Positions 9,174 to 20,942 of a DNA stretch of 62,800 bases are shown piece after piece. Origin of the DNA: CAVPXC01 sp963709505 (GTDB taxonomy: Bacteria > Chloroflexota > Anaerolineae > JAAEKA01); the NCBI GenBank assembly GCA_963709505.1, contig CAVPXC010000017.1, positions 1-62,800 of the forward strand, written 5' to 3'. Made by a program: the position numbers and the translations under genes. The notes beneath the pieces were generated by a model, which ran no database searches, was not told the origin of the DNA, and worked only from the letters and a program-made list of their open reading frames with translations. Position 1 is the first letter of the stretch. Each line of letters begins with the position of its first letter.

Positions 9174-10235
9174 ATGGAGATCGGTAGCGACGGCGTGCGC
9201 AGGCACAACGGAGTGAATACCGGCGAGATCCCAGCGCTGGTAGACGACGGATACTGGGAGGCCCTGCTGGATCAGGGCGAGGTCGTGTCTGCGGAAGCGC
9301 CCCCACCGTGGATAGACACGGAGCGACGTGGTGACTTTGGCCACTCCAGAGGAAGTGGCCAGGAAGGTTGGGACGAGGAGCGCGAGTGGCAGCGTGCGCT
9401 TGAGATGCTCGATGCCGAGGAAACCTGCTGCCTGGCTGTTACCGGTCACAACCGCGGGGGGCTGCTTGTGGAGTTCGGCGGGTTGACGGGCTTCGTTCCG
9501 AGTTCGCACCTGGTGAGTTTCCCATCCTATTCCGACCCACTGGAACGCGAGGAGGCCTTGCTTACCCGCCTCGGGCAGCAATTGAAGCTTCAGGTGATCG
9601 AGATCGATCGACTGCGCAACCGTCTCATCCTATCCGAGCGGATCGCATGCGAAGAAGAGCGCAGTGAGGACCTATTTGCCCGTTTGCGAGTAGGCGAAGT
9701 CGTCACGGGGCGGGTCAGCAACCTGCGACGCTTTGGTGCTTTTGTCGATCTCGGCGGCTACGAGGGGCTGGTTCACATCTCGGAATTGTCGTGGGGACGC
9801 GTGAACTATCCTGGCGACATCGTGCAGCCCGGAGTCGTTGTGCAGGTGCTGGTGTTGGATGTTAATCGCGAGGAACGCAAAATTCAGCTCAGCCTCAAGC
9901 AGCTCCAGGCCGACCCGTGGCGAGAGGTGGCGCAACATTATCAAGTTGGCCAGCTTGTTCAGGGCATCATCACCAACGTAGTGAGCTTCGGCGCTTTTGT
10001 ACGCTTGGAAGAGGGCATCGAAGGCCTGGTCCACATCTCCGAGCTGGCAGAGGGCACCTTCCTTCATCCGCGTAACGTGGTGCGAGAAGGTCAATGCATC
10101 GACGCCAAGGTCCTTGGAATAGACGCCGAGAACCGCCGCATCGCTCTGAGCTTGCGCCAGATGCGCGCCGTCCGACAAACAGCACCGACGACGTCCTATT
10201 ACGCCAAAGTCGATGGCGGAGTTAGCCCGCTTTGA
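9174..10235 (+). CDS. S1 RNA-binding domain protein (ribosomal protein S1-like)
   Basis: The product is about 353 residues. After an acidic N-terminal region come three S1/OB folds: a degenerate one (GGLLVEFGGLTGFVPSSHL) and two canonical ones (GRVSNLRRFGAFVDLGGYEG and ITNVVSFGAFVRLEEGIEG), each followed by LVHISEL. It should bind RNA and may act as a short S1 that helps mRNA loading on the 30S subunit. The ATG at 9174 is preferred because GGAAGGA (9161-9167) lies six bases before it. A TTG at 9153 is open but has no site. A consensus promoter is present upstream. Confidence 0.88.
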   Translation: MEIGSDGVRRHNGVNTGEIPALVDDGYWEALLDQGEVVSAEAPPPWIDTERRGDFGHSRGSGQEGWDEEREWQRALEMLDAEETCCLAVTGHNRGGLLVEFGGLTGFVPSSHLVSFPSYSDPLEREEALLTRLGQQLKLQVIEIDRLRNRLILSERIACEEERSEDLFARLRVGEVVTGRVSNLRRFGAFVDLGGYEGLVHISELSWGRVNYPGDIVQPGVVVQVLVLDVNREERKIQLSLKQLQADPWREVAQHYQVGQLVQGIITNVVSFGAFVRLEEGIEGLVHISELAEGTFLHPRNVVREGQCIDAKVLGIDAENRRIALSLRQMRAVRQTAPTTSYYAKVDGGVSPL

Positions 10236-10548
10236 TCATCGGCAGCATCCTAGCGGTCTTCCGATGTTACTGACATCTAGGTTAGTGGTCTATACGCGAT
10301 CACTTCTCAACGACACGTAAGTTGCACGAAGTCCCGTAGCGAAGCAGAGTGGAGGTTGCAGGTCGCAGAAGACTTCCCCCTTTCAATCTGCAACCTGCGA
10401 CCCTTGCGAAGGCGAATGGTAGACGCCAACCTCGTCACCAGTAACTTATTCTCGCAGGCTGGCGCCAGATGAGTAGCGGCGCCGTTCCAGGGCCAGCAGA
10501 GGCGTTGGAACGGCGCCGTTGCTGCAAAGTCAGACCCTCCAGACACCC
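10236..10548. other. Intergenic spacer with heptamer hairpin
   Basis: There is no gene. Around 10349-10402 the units GGTTGCAGGTCGCAG and CTGCAACCTGCGACC are inverted and form a hairpin. A second inverted pair, GGCGCCGTTCCA against TGGAACGGCGCC (about 10480-10516), lies just upstream of the FtsK start and may act on its leader. Confidence 0.5.
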
Positions 10549-12850
10549 ATGAGCAAGCAAGGATCCCCCAGATCCACAAAACCGCAACCCAGGAAAAAGC
10601 CGGCATCAAAGCCGAAGCCGGCGCCGTGGCGGCAATTTCTGGCACAAAACAGTGAGACGATCGCACTCATCGCCTTGGTAGGCGTTGGCCTGGGGGTAGT
10701 CGATCTGATGCGACGGGCCGGCGAGTCGGCTGGCGTGGTGCGCCAGTTGTTCGGCTGGGCCGCGCTGCCTGCGCTGGCCGTGCTGCTGCTGCTCTGTCTG
10801 GCCGTGCTGCTGCGCCAGGCCGCTGGGCGCTTCGGATTGGGACAGACCATCCCGTGGGGACAGCTGAGTGAGATGCTGGCCGGCCTCGGTATCGTCTTTC
10901 TGGCAGTGCTGGGCCTGAGCCACCTGTGGGGCGCCGGCGTCGATCCATTGAGTGAGGCGATGGCCGGCCAGGGAGGCGGGCTGGTCGGATGGCTCATCGG
11001 CTCGCTGCCGGGCGCGCTGCTGGGCGACCTGGTCACGACGATCTTGCTGATTGTGCTGGCCGGCCTGGGCGGGTGGATCGCCGTGCGCTCGGTGGGTATG
11101 GTCTCACCGGATTGGCGCCAACTGCAAGGCCAGCTGCGAAGCGCGCTGCAATCGCTGCTTCCCGACGAAGAGCCCATCGAGGATGATCTGCCGGCCCACA
11201 AATCGACGGAAGCGGCTCGGCCTGAAGCTGCGAAGGCGTCCAGGCGAAGCCAGACGCCAGAGCTGGAGCGCCCGTCGATCGCCGGCGACGAGCCGGTGCA
11301 GCTTCGTGCGGCCTCGATCACGGCCCGCAGCTCCCAAACCGCGGCCGATCAAACCCCAGCCGCGGCCCGATCACCTCCCGCCCTTGGATCTGTTGGTTCA
11401 GGACAGCGGCAAGACAGGGGAGCCGATCGATCTGGAGCAGAAGAAGCAGATCATCGAACAAACGCTGGCCAGTTTCAGTGTGCCCGCGAAGGTAGTGGAC
11501 GTCAACGTGGGACCAACGGTGACACAGTTTGGCGTCAGGCCAGGAGTGGTAAGCCGGCACGGGCCGGGTGGTGAGGAGATCCAGCGCCGGGTGCGCGTCA
11601 GCCGGATCAAAGCTCTGTCCAACGATTTGGCGCTGGCGCTGGAAGCGTCCAGCATACGCATCGAGGCGCCGGTACCGGGCAAAGGCTACGTTGGGATCGA
11701 AGTGCCTAATCAGTCGGCCGATCGGGTCACTCTACGCGCGGTGCTCGAATCCCAGGAGTTCCTGCGCGTCAAGGCGCCTCTAGCCATCGCCTTGGGACGA
11801 GATGTGGCGGGCACGCCGGTAGTCGCCGACTTGACGACCATGCCGCACCTGTTGATTGCCGGCGCCACCGGATCGGGCAAATCGGTATGCATCCACAGCA
11901 TCCTCTGCAGCTTGCTCTTCAACAATGGACCGGACGTGTTGCGGCTGCTTTTGGTCGACCCCAAGCGCGTCGAGCTGCCCGACTACAACGGCGTGCCGCA
12001 CCTGGTGGCGCCTGTGGTGACAGATGTCGATCAGGTGGTGGGCGCGCTGACCTGGCTGGCCCTACAGATGGATGAACGCTACCGCAATTTCGCCCGCGTC
12101 GGCGCCCGCAGCATCAAGGACTACAACCGCAAGATCGACCGTAAGAGCCGGCCTGCCGAATGGAGGGACCTGGAACCGTATCCTTCCATCGTCTTCGTGA
12201 TCGACGAGCTGGCCGACCTGATGTTCGCAGCGCCAGAAAAGGTAGAGCACTACGTCTGCCGCCTGGCACAAATGGCGCGAGCCACGGGAATTCACCTTGT
12301 TTTGGCAACCCAGCGTCCCAGTGTGGACGTAGTGACAGGCCTGATCAAGGCCAACTTCCCTGCCCGTATCGCCTTTGGTGTTACCAGCCAGATAGACAGT
12401 CGCGTGATATTGGACACACCAGGCGCTGAGAAGCTGCTGGGCCGCGGCGACATGCTGTTCATGCGGCCAGACAGCGCCAAGCTGGATCGGCTACAGGGCT
12501 GTTTTGTATCGGACAAAGAAATCAACGGCCTGGTGCGCTTCTGGAAAGAGGCCATGCCCCAGGAGCCGCTGCCGGCCAATGCACCGCGTTTTCCCTGGAC
12601 CGGTCTGCTGGCCGAGATGGCCGACCAGGACGATCTCTACGATCGAGCGCTGGAGCTGGTGCAGGGGCAGGATCGCGTGAGCACCTCTTGGTTGCAGCGC
12701 AGGCTCAAGGTCAGCTACCATCGCGCGGCTGAGCTGATCGAGCGCATGGAGGCCGACGGGTACGTTAGCTCGGACGAGGGCGCCGGCCGCGGGCGCGAGG
12801 TGATGATCGCTGGCGATAGAAACGACGACCCTGACGACTGGCTGAGTTAG
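10549..12850 (+). CDS. FtsK/SpoIIIE DNA translocase, with a frameshift in the linker
   Basis: The N-terminal frame gives four membrane helices (about residues 40-200) and a Pro/Ala/Arg-rich linker. Between about 11270 and 11400 the reading must move one frame to continue into the motor. That frame holds the alpha domain, the FtsK Walker A (IAGATGSGKSVCIH), Walker B (IVFVIDELADL), the LATQRPSVDVVTGLIKANFP segment and a C-terminal winged-helix gamma domain (VSTSWLQRRLKVSYHRAAEL). The protein would pump chromosomal DNA through the septum. The shift lies in low-complexity linker. Because the motor is intact, a base error or a tolerated indel is likely. The ATG at 10549 opens MSKQGSPRST. Confidence 0.88.
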
Positions 12851-12859
12851 ACCTGGCGA

Positions 12860-12889
12860 TTGGCGATTTGGCTTTCGTTGCAGTATAAT
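12860..12889 (+). promoter_or_regulatory. Likely promoter for the zinc-ribbon gene
   Basis: TTGGCG (12860-12865) and TATAAT (12884-12889) are separated by 18 bases, just past the FtsK stop and about 90 bases before the next ATG. Confidence 0.6.
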
Positions 12890-12979
12890 GGGCCGGTTGT
12901 GCGGTTAGAGTGCCACAGTAAGCGCTCTGATCGGCGACCAGAGTCACGACAAAACCAAGAAACAAGAGGTTGGTGAATC

Positions 12980-13525
12980 ATGGACCTTGGCGGTCTTTCC
13001 AATACCATCGGCACCGTTTTGCAGGGGCTGGTAGCATTGTGCGGTGCCTTTCTATTCGCGTTTTGGCTGGCCTTGATCATCTGGGCCTGGCGCGATATTC
13101 GCGCGCGCTCGCGCGACGCGTTTGCGGCGATCCTCGCCATCGTGTTAGTGGCGGTCTTCCCCATCGTCGGCCTGCTGCTCTACCTGTTGCTCAGGCCCAA
13201 GGAGACGCTGGCCGAGGCGTACGATCGGGCCCTCGAGGAAGAGGCGCTGCTACGCAGCGTAGAGGAACAGCTCGTCTGTCCAAACTGTCAGCGAGCCGTC
13301 GACAAACACTGGCGCTTCTGCGCGTACTGCCATACCCAGATCAAGAAGGACTGCCCGAGCTGCGGCAATCTGCTGGAGCTAGGTTGGAGCCTATGCCCCT
13401 ACTGCGGCAGGGACGCCTCGCAGCCGAAAGTGCGCACACGCGAGGAGCTTACCGCGCCGAGCAGTGCGGGACGGCCGGGGAAGACGGGAGAAATCCAGGT
13501 AGCCGACTTGCCGGTGGTGGAGTAG
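12980..13525 (+). CDS. Membrane protein with double zinc ribbon
   Basis: The product is 181 residues. Two membrane helices (about 12-38 and 46-70) are followed by a charged helix and two zinc ribbons of the DZANK type: CPNC with CAYC, then CPSC with CPYC. The C-terminal tail is disordered. The type is common in Chloroflexi and Firmicutes as a phospholipase_D-nuclease-like membrane segment fused to ribbons, but the function is unknown. AGAGG lies about eight bases before the ATG. It has its own promoter and terminator, so it is probably monocistronic. Confidence 0.75.
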   Translation: MDLGGLSNTIGTVLQGLVALCGAFLFAFWLALIIWAWRDIRARSRDAFAAILAIVLVAVFPIVGLLLYLLLRPKETLAEAYDRALEEEALLRSVEEQLVCPNCQRAVDKHWRFCAYCHTQIKKDCPSCGNLLELGWSLCPYCGRDASQPKVRTREELTAPSSAGRPGKTGEIQVADLPVVE

Positions 13526-13579
13526 CGGACGGAAGAGAGTGGAGAGTGGAGGGTGGAGGGAGATGGAGAAGATTAAGAC

Positions 13580-13613
13580 CAGCCCGAGAGTCAACGCTCC
13601 CGGGCTGTTTTTG
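13580..13613 (+). terminator. Rho-independent terminator
   Basis: AGCCCGAGAG pairs with CTCCCGGGCT around a short TCAACG loop and is followed by GTTTTTGTTT. It ends the zinc-ribbon transcript. Confidence 0.85.
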
Positions 13614-13646
13614 TTTGGAGTTTGTGGGGCCAGACTCCTAGCGGGT

Positions 13647-13903
13647 CTAGCTGGGCAACAAGTCGAGATCTCGAGCCACATCGAGGGTCATGGGGAGAGT
13701 ATCCTGCCATAACCACTCAGCTCGAAGGCCAAAACCGGGGAGTACCGTCGATCGGAGCCACCCCTCGACCTCATAGCGATCTCCTCATCGCACCAAGCCT
13801 CAAACTCTTCCTCAGTCATCCGCTTGGATGCTAGAGGAAGTCCCTCCAAAACCATGGAAGATAGCGTCGCTTTCGCCGTTGGGGTTTCCAGCGCGGCCTT
13901 CAT
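13647..13903 (-). pseudogene. Decayed Uma2-family gene (internal deletion)
   Basis: The first 40 codons (from MKAALETPTAK, with LASKRMTEEEFEAWCDEE) match the start of Uma2-family proteins, which have a restriction endonuclease-like fold. The tail is in another frame and gives YEVEGWLRSTVLPGFGLRAE and WLWQDTLP, the usual C-terminal end. The middle of the fold, including the catalytic residues, is missing. The join at about 13778-13785 is a deletion plus frame change. It is a remnant and not functional. Confidence 0.7.
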
Positions 13904-14010
13904 CGACTTTCTCTCCTTAAGGCGTCGCTTCACCAGCCAGTCATGATGGAGAAAAGCTTAACTCAGATCAGGCATTTCGTCAAGCTGTGCGCGAAAAGCG
14001 CACAACAAAC

Positions 14011-14109
14011 GGCCTCCGCCGAATGAAAAGCTCGGCGGAGGCCACACAATTCACGCCACTACCAGCAGGACTGTCCACTGTCCACTGTTTACTGTTTACT
14101 GTTTACTGT

Positions 14110-14113
<4 letters not shown>
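14011..14113. repeat. Hairpin plus ACTGTCC/ACTGTTT heptamers
   Basis: GGCCTCCGCCGA (14011-14022) pairs with TCGGCGGAGGCC (14032-14043). Two CACTGTC and four TTTACTG-type heptamers follow at 14071-14113, running up to the stop of the penicillin acylase gene. The hairpin could end the minus-strand acylase transcript, although the T-run is weak. Confidence 0.65.
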
Positions 14114-16582
<2,469 letters not shown>

Positions 16583-16795
16583 AGGGACGGACCTCCTTCA
16601 CGGATGCAATGTGTACGGATAGGTGCTGTGTGACTTGTTACGATATTGTATCCCAGTCTGTTGCCCTGCAAAATACAACGAATAGAAAACTGTCATGTGC
16701 GCTCCTGTCTTCTGTTTGGACAGCCGCTTCCGGAAAGTTGATTCGAAACAAGAACGGACCGTTCTGCTACGTGGAAATGAAACTTCTGACGATTG

Positions 16796-17506
16796 TCAGA
16801 CAACGGCCTGCTTACCAGGCGGCTGTGTCTGCGCCTGGAACCAGTCACATTTGGACTGTAAAACACAAGTCTCGCACCGTGGGCTGCGTGCGTGGCACAC
16901 CTGGCGTCCATGGCGAATCAGGTTGAGGTGGAGGGCATAGAACCACTCTGCCGGCGCCAGCAACTCCCAAATGGCCTTGATCTTGGCTGGGTCATCCTTT
17001 GGACCGGCAAAGCCCAGTCGTTGACTCACCCGCTGCACGTGCGTGTCGACTGGAAATGCCGGCTTGTTGAAGCAGAAGAGCAGCACAATAGAAGCTGTCT
17101 TATGGCCGACACCATCGAACTGGGTCAGCCACCGAATGGCTTCGTCCGGCGAAAGGCCGGCCAGAAAGCTGAGGTCGAACTCACCGCGCTCGGCCATGAT
17201 GCGACGCAGAGCGGCCTGCAAGCGCGGCGCCTTGGTCGGAGCCAGTCCACCCGGGCGAATGGCCTGTGTCAGCTCGTCGAGCGGCGCATTCATGACCGCT
17301 TCCCAGGTGGGATAGGCGGCCTTCAGTTGCTCGAAAGCCCGGCCGCTGTTGACGTCCGATGTGTTCGCGCTAAGGATAGTCAAGATCAGCTCGTCCATCG
17401 GCTCGTAGAACGGCCGCCAATCAGGGGCGCCATACTCGGCTAAGAGCAGTCCATAGACGATCCGGGCTTTGCGCGTCAGGTCAGGTTGGGGAGAGTCGAC
17501 TGACAT
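16796..17506 (-). CDS. nth: Endonuclease III family DNA glycosylase
   Basis: The product is about 236 residues with the HhH-GPD fold. The helix-hairpin-helix reads FDGVGHKTA, whose Lys is the Schiff-base residue, and VDTHVQRVSQRLG carries the catalytic Asp. The C-terminal CHARSPRCETCVLQSKC has the C-x6-C-x2-C-x5-C spacing for the 4Fe-4S cluster. It repairs oxidised pyrimidines. I chose the ATG at 17506 (MSVDSPQPD). The frame stays open to 17566, but that part looks unlike the family. Confidence 0.9.
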   Translation of the reverse strand: MSVDSPQPDLTRKARIVYGLLLAEYGAPDWRPFYEPMDELILTILSANTSDVNSGRAFEQLKAAYPTWEAVMNAPLDELTQAIRPGGLAPTKAPRLQAALRRIMAERGEFDLSFLAGLSPDEAIRWLTQFDGVGHKTASIVLLFCFNKPAFPVDTHVQRVSQRLGFAGPKDDPAKIKAIWELLAPAEWFYALHLNLIRHGRQVCHARSPRCETCVLQSKCDWFQAQTQPPGKQAVV

Positions 17507-17565
17507 GTCCTGAGGTGATGGAGTGGAATCCAAATGCGGCGCGGCGGCACGACGCCTCGTACACA

Positions 17566-18816
17566 CTAGCTATCGCGTCCACACGGCAGCCACACGGCAA
17601 ATGTGTTTCCTCCCTCGTTGTGCGAGTCGAAACAAAAGTGGCCCCCGATCAGCTGTGTGCGCGCTTCCATATCCTCAACGTCTGGGGGACGGCGATCGGT
17701 CGTCTCGCACAGGCAATCGCCGTCGTCGTGGATGGTCAGCGCCACAAACCTCTCGATCTTAGTCAGATGCAAGTCTACGTTCTGTACGCCTGGATGGTGG
17801 ACTACATGCTTCAGAGCCTGGTCTGCTACGTGATAGAGCACCAGCTCCTGGCCGGGCGTCATGCCGGTAGGCAGCTCAGAGCTGTGAAACCCGACCGTAA
17901 TTCCGCTTTGTTGACCCAGAGTATCGGCACGCAGACGGATGGCGCCTACCAATCCGTGCTCCGCGAGCGGACTGGATTGTAGATCGACGATGGCCAGCTC
18001 CGTGGCCCGCAGATCGCTTCGCACTTGGTGTTGAGCTTTGTGCAGCTTGTCGGCCACCGCTTCCGGCAACGCGCCCAGGGACGTGGTGATCGTGTCCAAT
18101 TGCTCGTTTAGCGCAGCAAGCGAGCGTCCGAGGGTCTCTTGCAGTTGCCTGCCCAGCCGTTTGCGCTCTCGCTCCACAGCCAGGACCTCTGCCGTTGCAG
18201 CAAACTCGCGCCATTGCACGGTAGACTGCTCTTGTTGGCGCAGCTGCCTTCGCAACAAGATACCCAAATAGGCCACGATCAGCGGTAGGAAGTAAAGCAA
18301 GTCAGGGCGGAGGATAGGAGTCACCGGGGATAGATGGGGCATGTGCGCCATCAGCCGGTGCGCCAGCACACCCGTGAGCATGTGCAACGTGCCGACCGTC
18401 GCCGATGCCAGCAGAGCGCCGATCCAACCGTATTGCCAGGCGATAAGCAGGGGCGGGATGATCAAGAGGACGCCTGGTTCCAAAAAAGTTACGGGCCCCA
18501 CCTGCACCATGTCAAAACGCACCAGACTTAGGTTGTGCAACAGGCTGCTCAGCAACGTCTGGCAGATCAAGTACATGCCCAGGGCGACGATCAGAAAAGA
18601 CCTGCCCAGCCACCGCTCAAAAAAGGGCAGATACACGATCAAAGTAGGCAACAGCGCCACGATTGTTAGCGCGATGATTTGCTTGTCAGGAATCCGTGCC
18701 TGCTGCCAGGCGGCAGTCAACCCCAGCACAAAGACACTGGCAATCGGCAGGAGCACCGAAATACGCAGAAGCAGCCGGGTGCCGGGCATGGTGAGGTCTT
18801 TAGAAGGGTTAAACAT
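17566..18816 (-). CDS. Degenerate NarL-type sensor kinase, probable pseudokinase
   Basis: Of the 416 residues, the first 200 form about seven hydrophobic segments. A coiled coil then leads to a HisKA_3-like helix (ERERKRLGRQLQETLG), in which the phospho-accepting His is replaced by Gln. The ATPase-like domain keeps a DDG but has DDGDC instead of DDGxG, and its N-box reads DQALKHVVHHPG without the usual Asn. It therefore probably cannot autophosphorylate. No response regulator lies next to it. It may sense membrane signals and act as a partner for another kinase. Confidence 0.7.
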   Translation of the reverse strand: MFNPSKDLTMPGTRLLLRISVLLPIASVFVLGLTAAWQQARIPDKQIIALTIVALLPTLIVYLPFFERWLGRSFLIVALGMYLICQTLLSSLLHNLSLVRFDMVQVGPVTFLEPGVLLIIPPLLIAWQYGWIGALLASATVGTLHMLTGVLAHRLMAHMPHLSPVTPILRPDLLYFLPLIVAYLGILLRRQLRQQEQSTVQWREFAATAEVLAVERERKRLGRQLQETLGRSLAALNEQLDTITTSLGALPEAVADKLHKAQHQVRSDLRATELAIVDLQSSPLAEHGLVGAIRLRADTLGQQSGITVGFHSSELPTGMTPGQELVLYHVADQALKHVVHHPGVQNVDLHLTKIERFVALTIHDDGDCLCETTDRRPPDVEDMEARTQLIGGHFCFDSHNEGGNTFAVWLPCGRDS

Positions 18817-18851
18817 TGTATTGAGACAAGGACCAAGACTAATGACTTGTT

Positions 18852-18936
18852 AACGGGTGTATTTCAAGTTGGAGGCAGACCCTTCGGGTTTTCCGCAAAC
18901 CCGAAGGGTTTGCCCCGAACTTGAAATACACCCGTT
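18852..18936. repeat. Hairpin repeat, family B copy 1
   Basis: AACGGGTGTATTTCAAGTT (18852-18870) pairs with its complement at 18918-18936. The core AGACCCTTCGGGTTT pairs with AAACCCGAAGGGTTT. A second, 87-bp copy lies about 90 bases further on. Confidence 0.85.
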
Positions 18937-19025
18937 GTTAACTACACCTTGACACAGGTTGTCGGCAAAGTCTGTATAAGCAATACCAGTTCCCGAAACG
19001 GGCGCCAATCTCTGCCGGCCTTCGA

Positions 19026-19112
19026 TTGAGGGTGTATTTCAAGTTAGGGGCAGACCCTTCGGGTTTGCGGAAAACCCGAAGGGTCTGCCCCTAACTTGAA
19101 ATACACCCTCAA
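19026..19112. repeat. Hairpin repeat, family B copy 2
   Basis: TTGAGGGTGTATTTCAAGTT (from 19026) pairs with AACTTGAAATACACCCTCAA (to 19112), and inside AGACCCTTCGGGTTT pairs with AAACCCGAAGGGTCT. It ends about 35 bases before the tlpA-like start. The same core appears in the tandem repeats at 25321-25531. Confidence 0.85.
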
Positions 19113-19147
19113 TTGCTATCTGTGACGTTGTCCGTATAATCATCGAT

Positions 19148-19681
19148 GTGACTCAAACTCGCTGGTACACCTTGACTGCTATCATAGTCCTGCTAGGCGT
19201 TGCCGCTCTGGTATGGGGCCGCGTGCCGCCAGAGGCCGGGGCCGGGCCGCTTCCTCCCGCGCCGGCCATCGGCCATCCTGCGCCCGACTTTACGCTCTCC
19301 ACGCCCGAGGGCCAGCCGCAGACGTTGAGCGACCTGCGCGGCAGTCCAGTGGTGCTCAACTTCTGGGCGACCTGGTGCGGCCCCTGCCGTGCCGAGATGC
19401 CGGAGCTGCAGCGCCTTCACGAGCGCCTTACCTCGGCGGGCGTCGCGGTGTTGGGTATCAACCAGAGCGAGACGCCACAGGCGATTGCCAAGTATCAACA
19501 GGCCTTGGGCGTCGATTTTCCCACGGTGATTGATGAACGTCTCGGCGTCAGCCGGCAGTATCTAGTCAACTCGATCCCCACGACCTTCTTTATCGACCGA
19601 GAGGGCATCATCCGGAGCATGTTCATCGGCCCGATGACCGATGCGGTGTTGGCGCAAAATCTGCGAAGCATTTACCCATAG
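19148..19681 (+). CDS. TlpA/ResA-like thiol-disulfide oxidoreductase
   Basis: This 177-residue membrane-anchored thioredoxin has one N-terminal helix (TAIIVLLGVAALVWG) and a Pro-rich tether. The fold starts at GHPAPDFTLSTPEGQPQTLS and carries the active site FWATWCGPCRAEMP. VNSIPTTFFIDREG holds the cis-Pro. It likely reduces disulfides outside the cytoplasmic membrane, for example in cytochrome c maturation. The start is a GTG (19148), as no ATG fits. The 3' end abuts the left arm of the long inverted repeat around lgt. Confidence 0.87.
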   Translation: MTQTRWYTLTAIIVLLGVAALVWGRVPPEAGAGPLPPAPAIGHPAPDFTLSTPEGQPQTLSDLRGSPVVLNFWATWCGPCRAEMPELQRLHERLTSAGVAVLGINQSETPQAIAKYQQALGVDFPTVIDERLGVSRQYLVNSIPTTFFIDREGIIRSMFIGPMTDAVLAQNLRSIYP

Positions 19682-19684
19682 GCG

Positions 19685-19862
19685 AACCTGAGAACCGCGG
19701 ACTGGCGGAGGCGCGGACCGGAGCTGCCGCCGAGTTTTCAGTGACGGTTGCCGCAGGGAGCTCGCCGCATGGATGGTTGTCTTGAGAATGCCCGAACAAG
19801 TTCGGGAGTCCGCAACGCACGCCGGACTCCTCGACTTGTCGAGGAATTCTCATCCATCGGAT
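19685..19862. repeat. Long inverted repeat, left arm (before lgt)
   Basis: About 178 bases read CTGAGAACCGCGGACTGGCG and on to CTCGACTTGTCGAGG. The reverse complement of 20766-20942 matches over the full length with scattered mismatches. It contains the palindromes CCCGAACAAGTTCGGG and CCTCGACTTGTCGAGG also seen at 3455-3575. Confidence 0.85.
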
Positions 19863-19903
19863 TGCCGGCAGGCAGGCGCAGCCAAGTTCATGGAGTAGAC
19901 TGA

Positions 19904-20666
19904 GTGTTTCCGACGATACCAATTGGGCCCTTGCGGCTGCAGACATACGGACTATTCTTGCTGGCGGCGTATTTTGCCGGACTGTGGCTGTCAGCGCGAC
20001 AGGCGCGGCGTCATGGCGTCGAGGGGGATCACGTCTACAACGCCGGCTTTTACGCCTTGATCGTGGGGTTGGTGGCTGCGCGGCTGGGGCATGCCGTTGC
20101 CTATTTCGAGGTGTATCGAACCGATCCGCTGCAGCTCATCTCGCTCAGCGCCGGTGCGTTTTTGCTGTCTGCCCGGACTCCTCGGCGCGCTGGCGATGGT
20201 GGCGATCTACATACGGCGCCACAAACTGTCGCCGGTACAAATGGCCGATATCTTTGCCCCTGGCGTGCTGCTTGGCATAGTCATCGCCGAAACCGGCGGC
20301 TTTCTCGCAGGGCGTAGCCTGGGAACTGTGAGCACTCTGCCGCTGGCCGTGGAGCAATTCGGGGTGCGCCGCCACCCGGTGGCGCTGATCGAGGCGCTGG
20401 CGACGCTAGCACTACTGCTCCTTCTGCTGTGGATCGATCGGAAACGGACGCCCAGACCGGGCCAGCTTGCGTTAATGGCCGCTTTTGGCTATGCAACAAT
20501 CACCCTGTTCCTCGAACCGCTGCGCGCAAGTGGTCCCACCCTAGGCGATGGATGGCGGTTGACCCAAGTTGTTGCCTTGGTTGTTGTCGCGGTTTGTGGA
20601 TGGTTGTTGGGAAGAACGCAGACGCCGGGCCGGCCGGCCGGCGCCCCGATGGGTGAAAAGGGCTAG
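19904..20666 (+). CDS. Divergent Lgt-like prolipoprotein diacylglyceryl transferase, one frameshift
   Basis: The product is about 254 residues with seven likely helices. PLRLQTYGLFLLAAYFAGLW and LIVGLVAARLGHA match the N-terminal Lgt helices. A one-base shift near 20165-20175 moves the reading to LPGLLGALAMVAIY, FAPGVLLGIVIAETGGFLAG and RRHPVALIEALA. The usual HGG motif is absent, and the GRIGCF segment reads IAETGGFLAG, so catalytic residues are not conserved. It may be an Lgt paralog. The start is a GTG at 19904. The whole gene sits between 180-bp inverted repeats, which is unusual for a housekeeping gene. Confidence 0.75.
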
Positions 20667-20765
20667 CAGTAACGGCTTCAGTCGCTAAGGCCGCCGGAGG
20701 CGACTAAAGTCGCGACTACAAACGGTTGTCTTCAAAGCAGTAGCGGCCTCGCCAGCCTACCGGCA

Positions 20766-20942
20766 CCCCGGTGGATGAGACCGCCTCGACAAGTCGAGGA
20801 GTCCGGGTGGGTACCGCGGACTCCCGAACTTGTTCGGGCATTCTCAAGACAACTATCCCTGCGGCGAGCTCCCTGCAGTAACCGTCACTCAAAACTCAGC
20901 GGCAGCTCCAGTCCGCGCCTCCGCCAGTCCGCGGTTCTCAGG
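20766..20942. repeat. Long inverted repeat, right arm (after lgt)
   Basis: This is the reverse complement of the 19685-19862 arm. Its outer end includes the final codons region and the TGA stop of selB (20938-20940), so the element entered right at the selB 3' end. Confidence 0.85.

Noticed and set aside
10549..12850. Programmed frameshifting in FtsK
   Set aside because: There is no slippery heptamer or downstream structure of the usual type, and many other genes in the window carry similar shifts.
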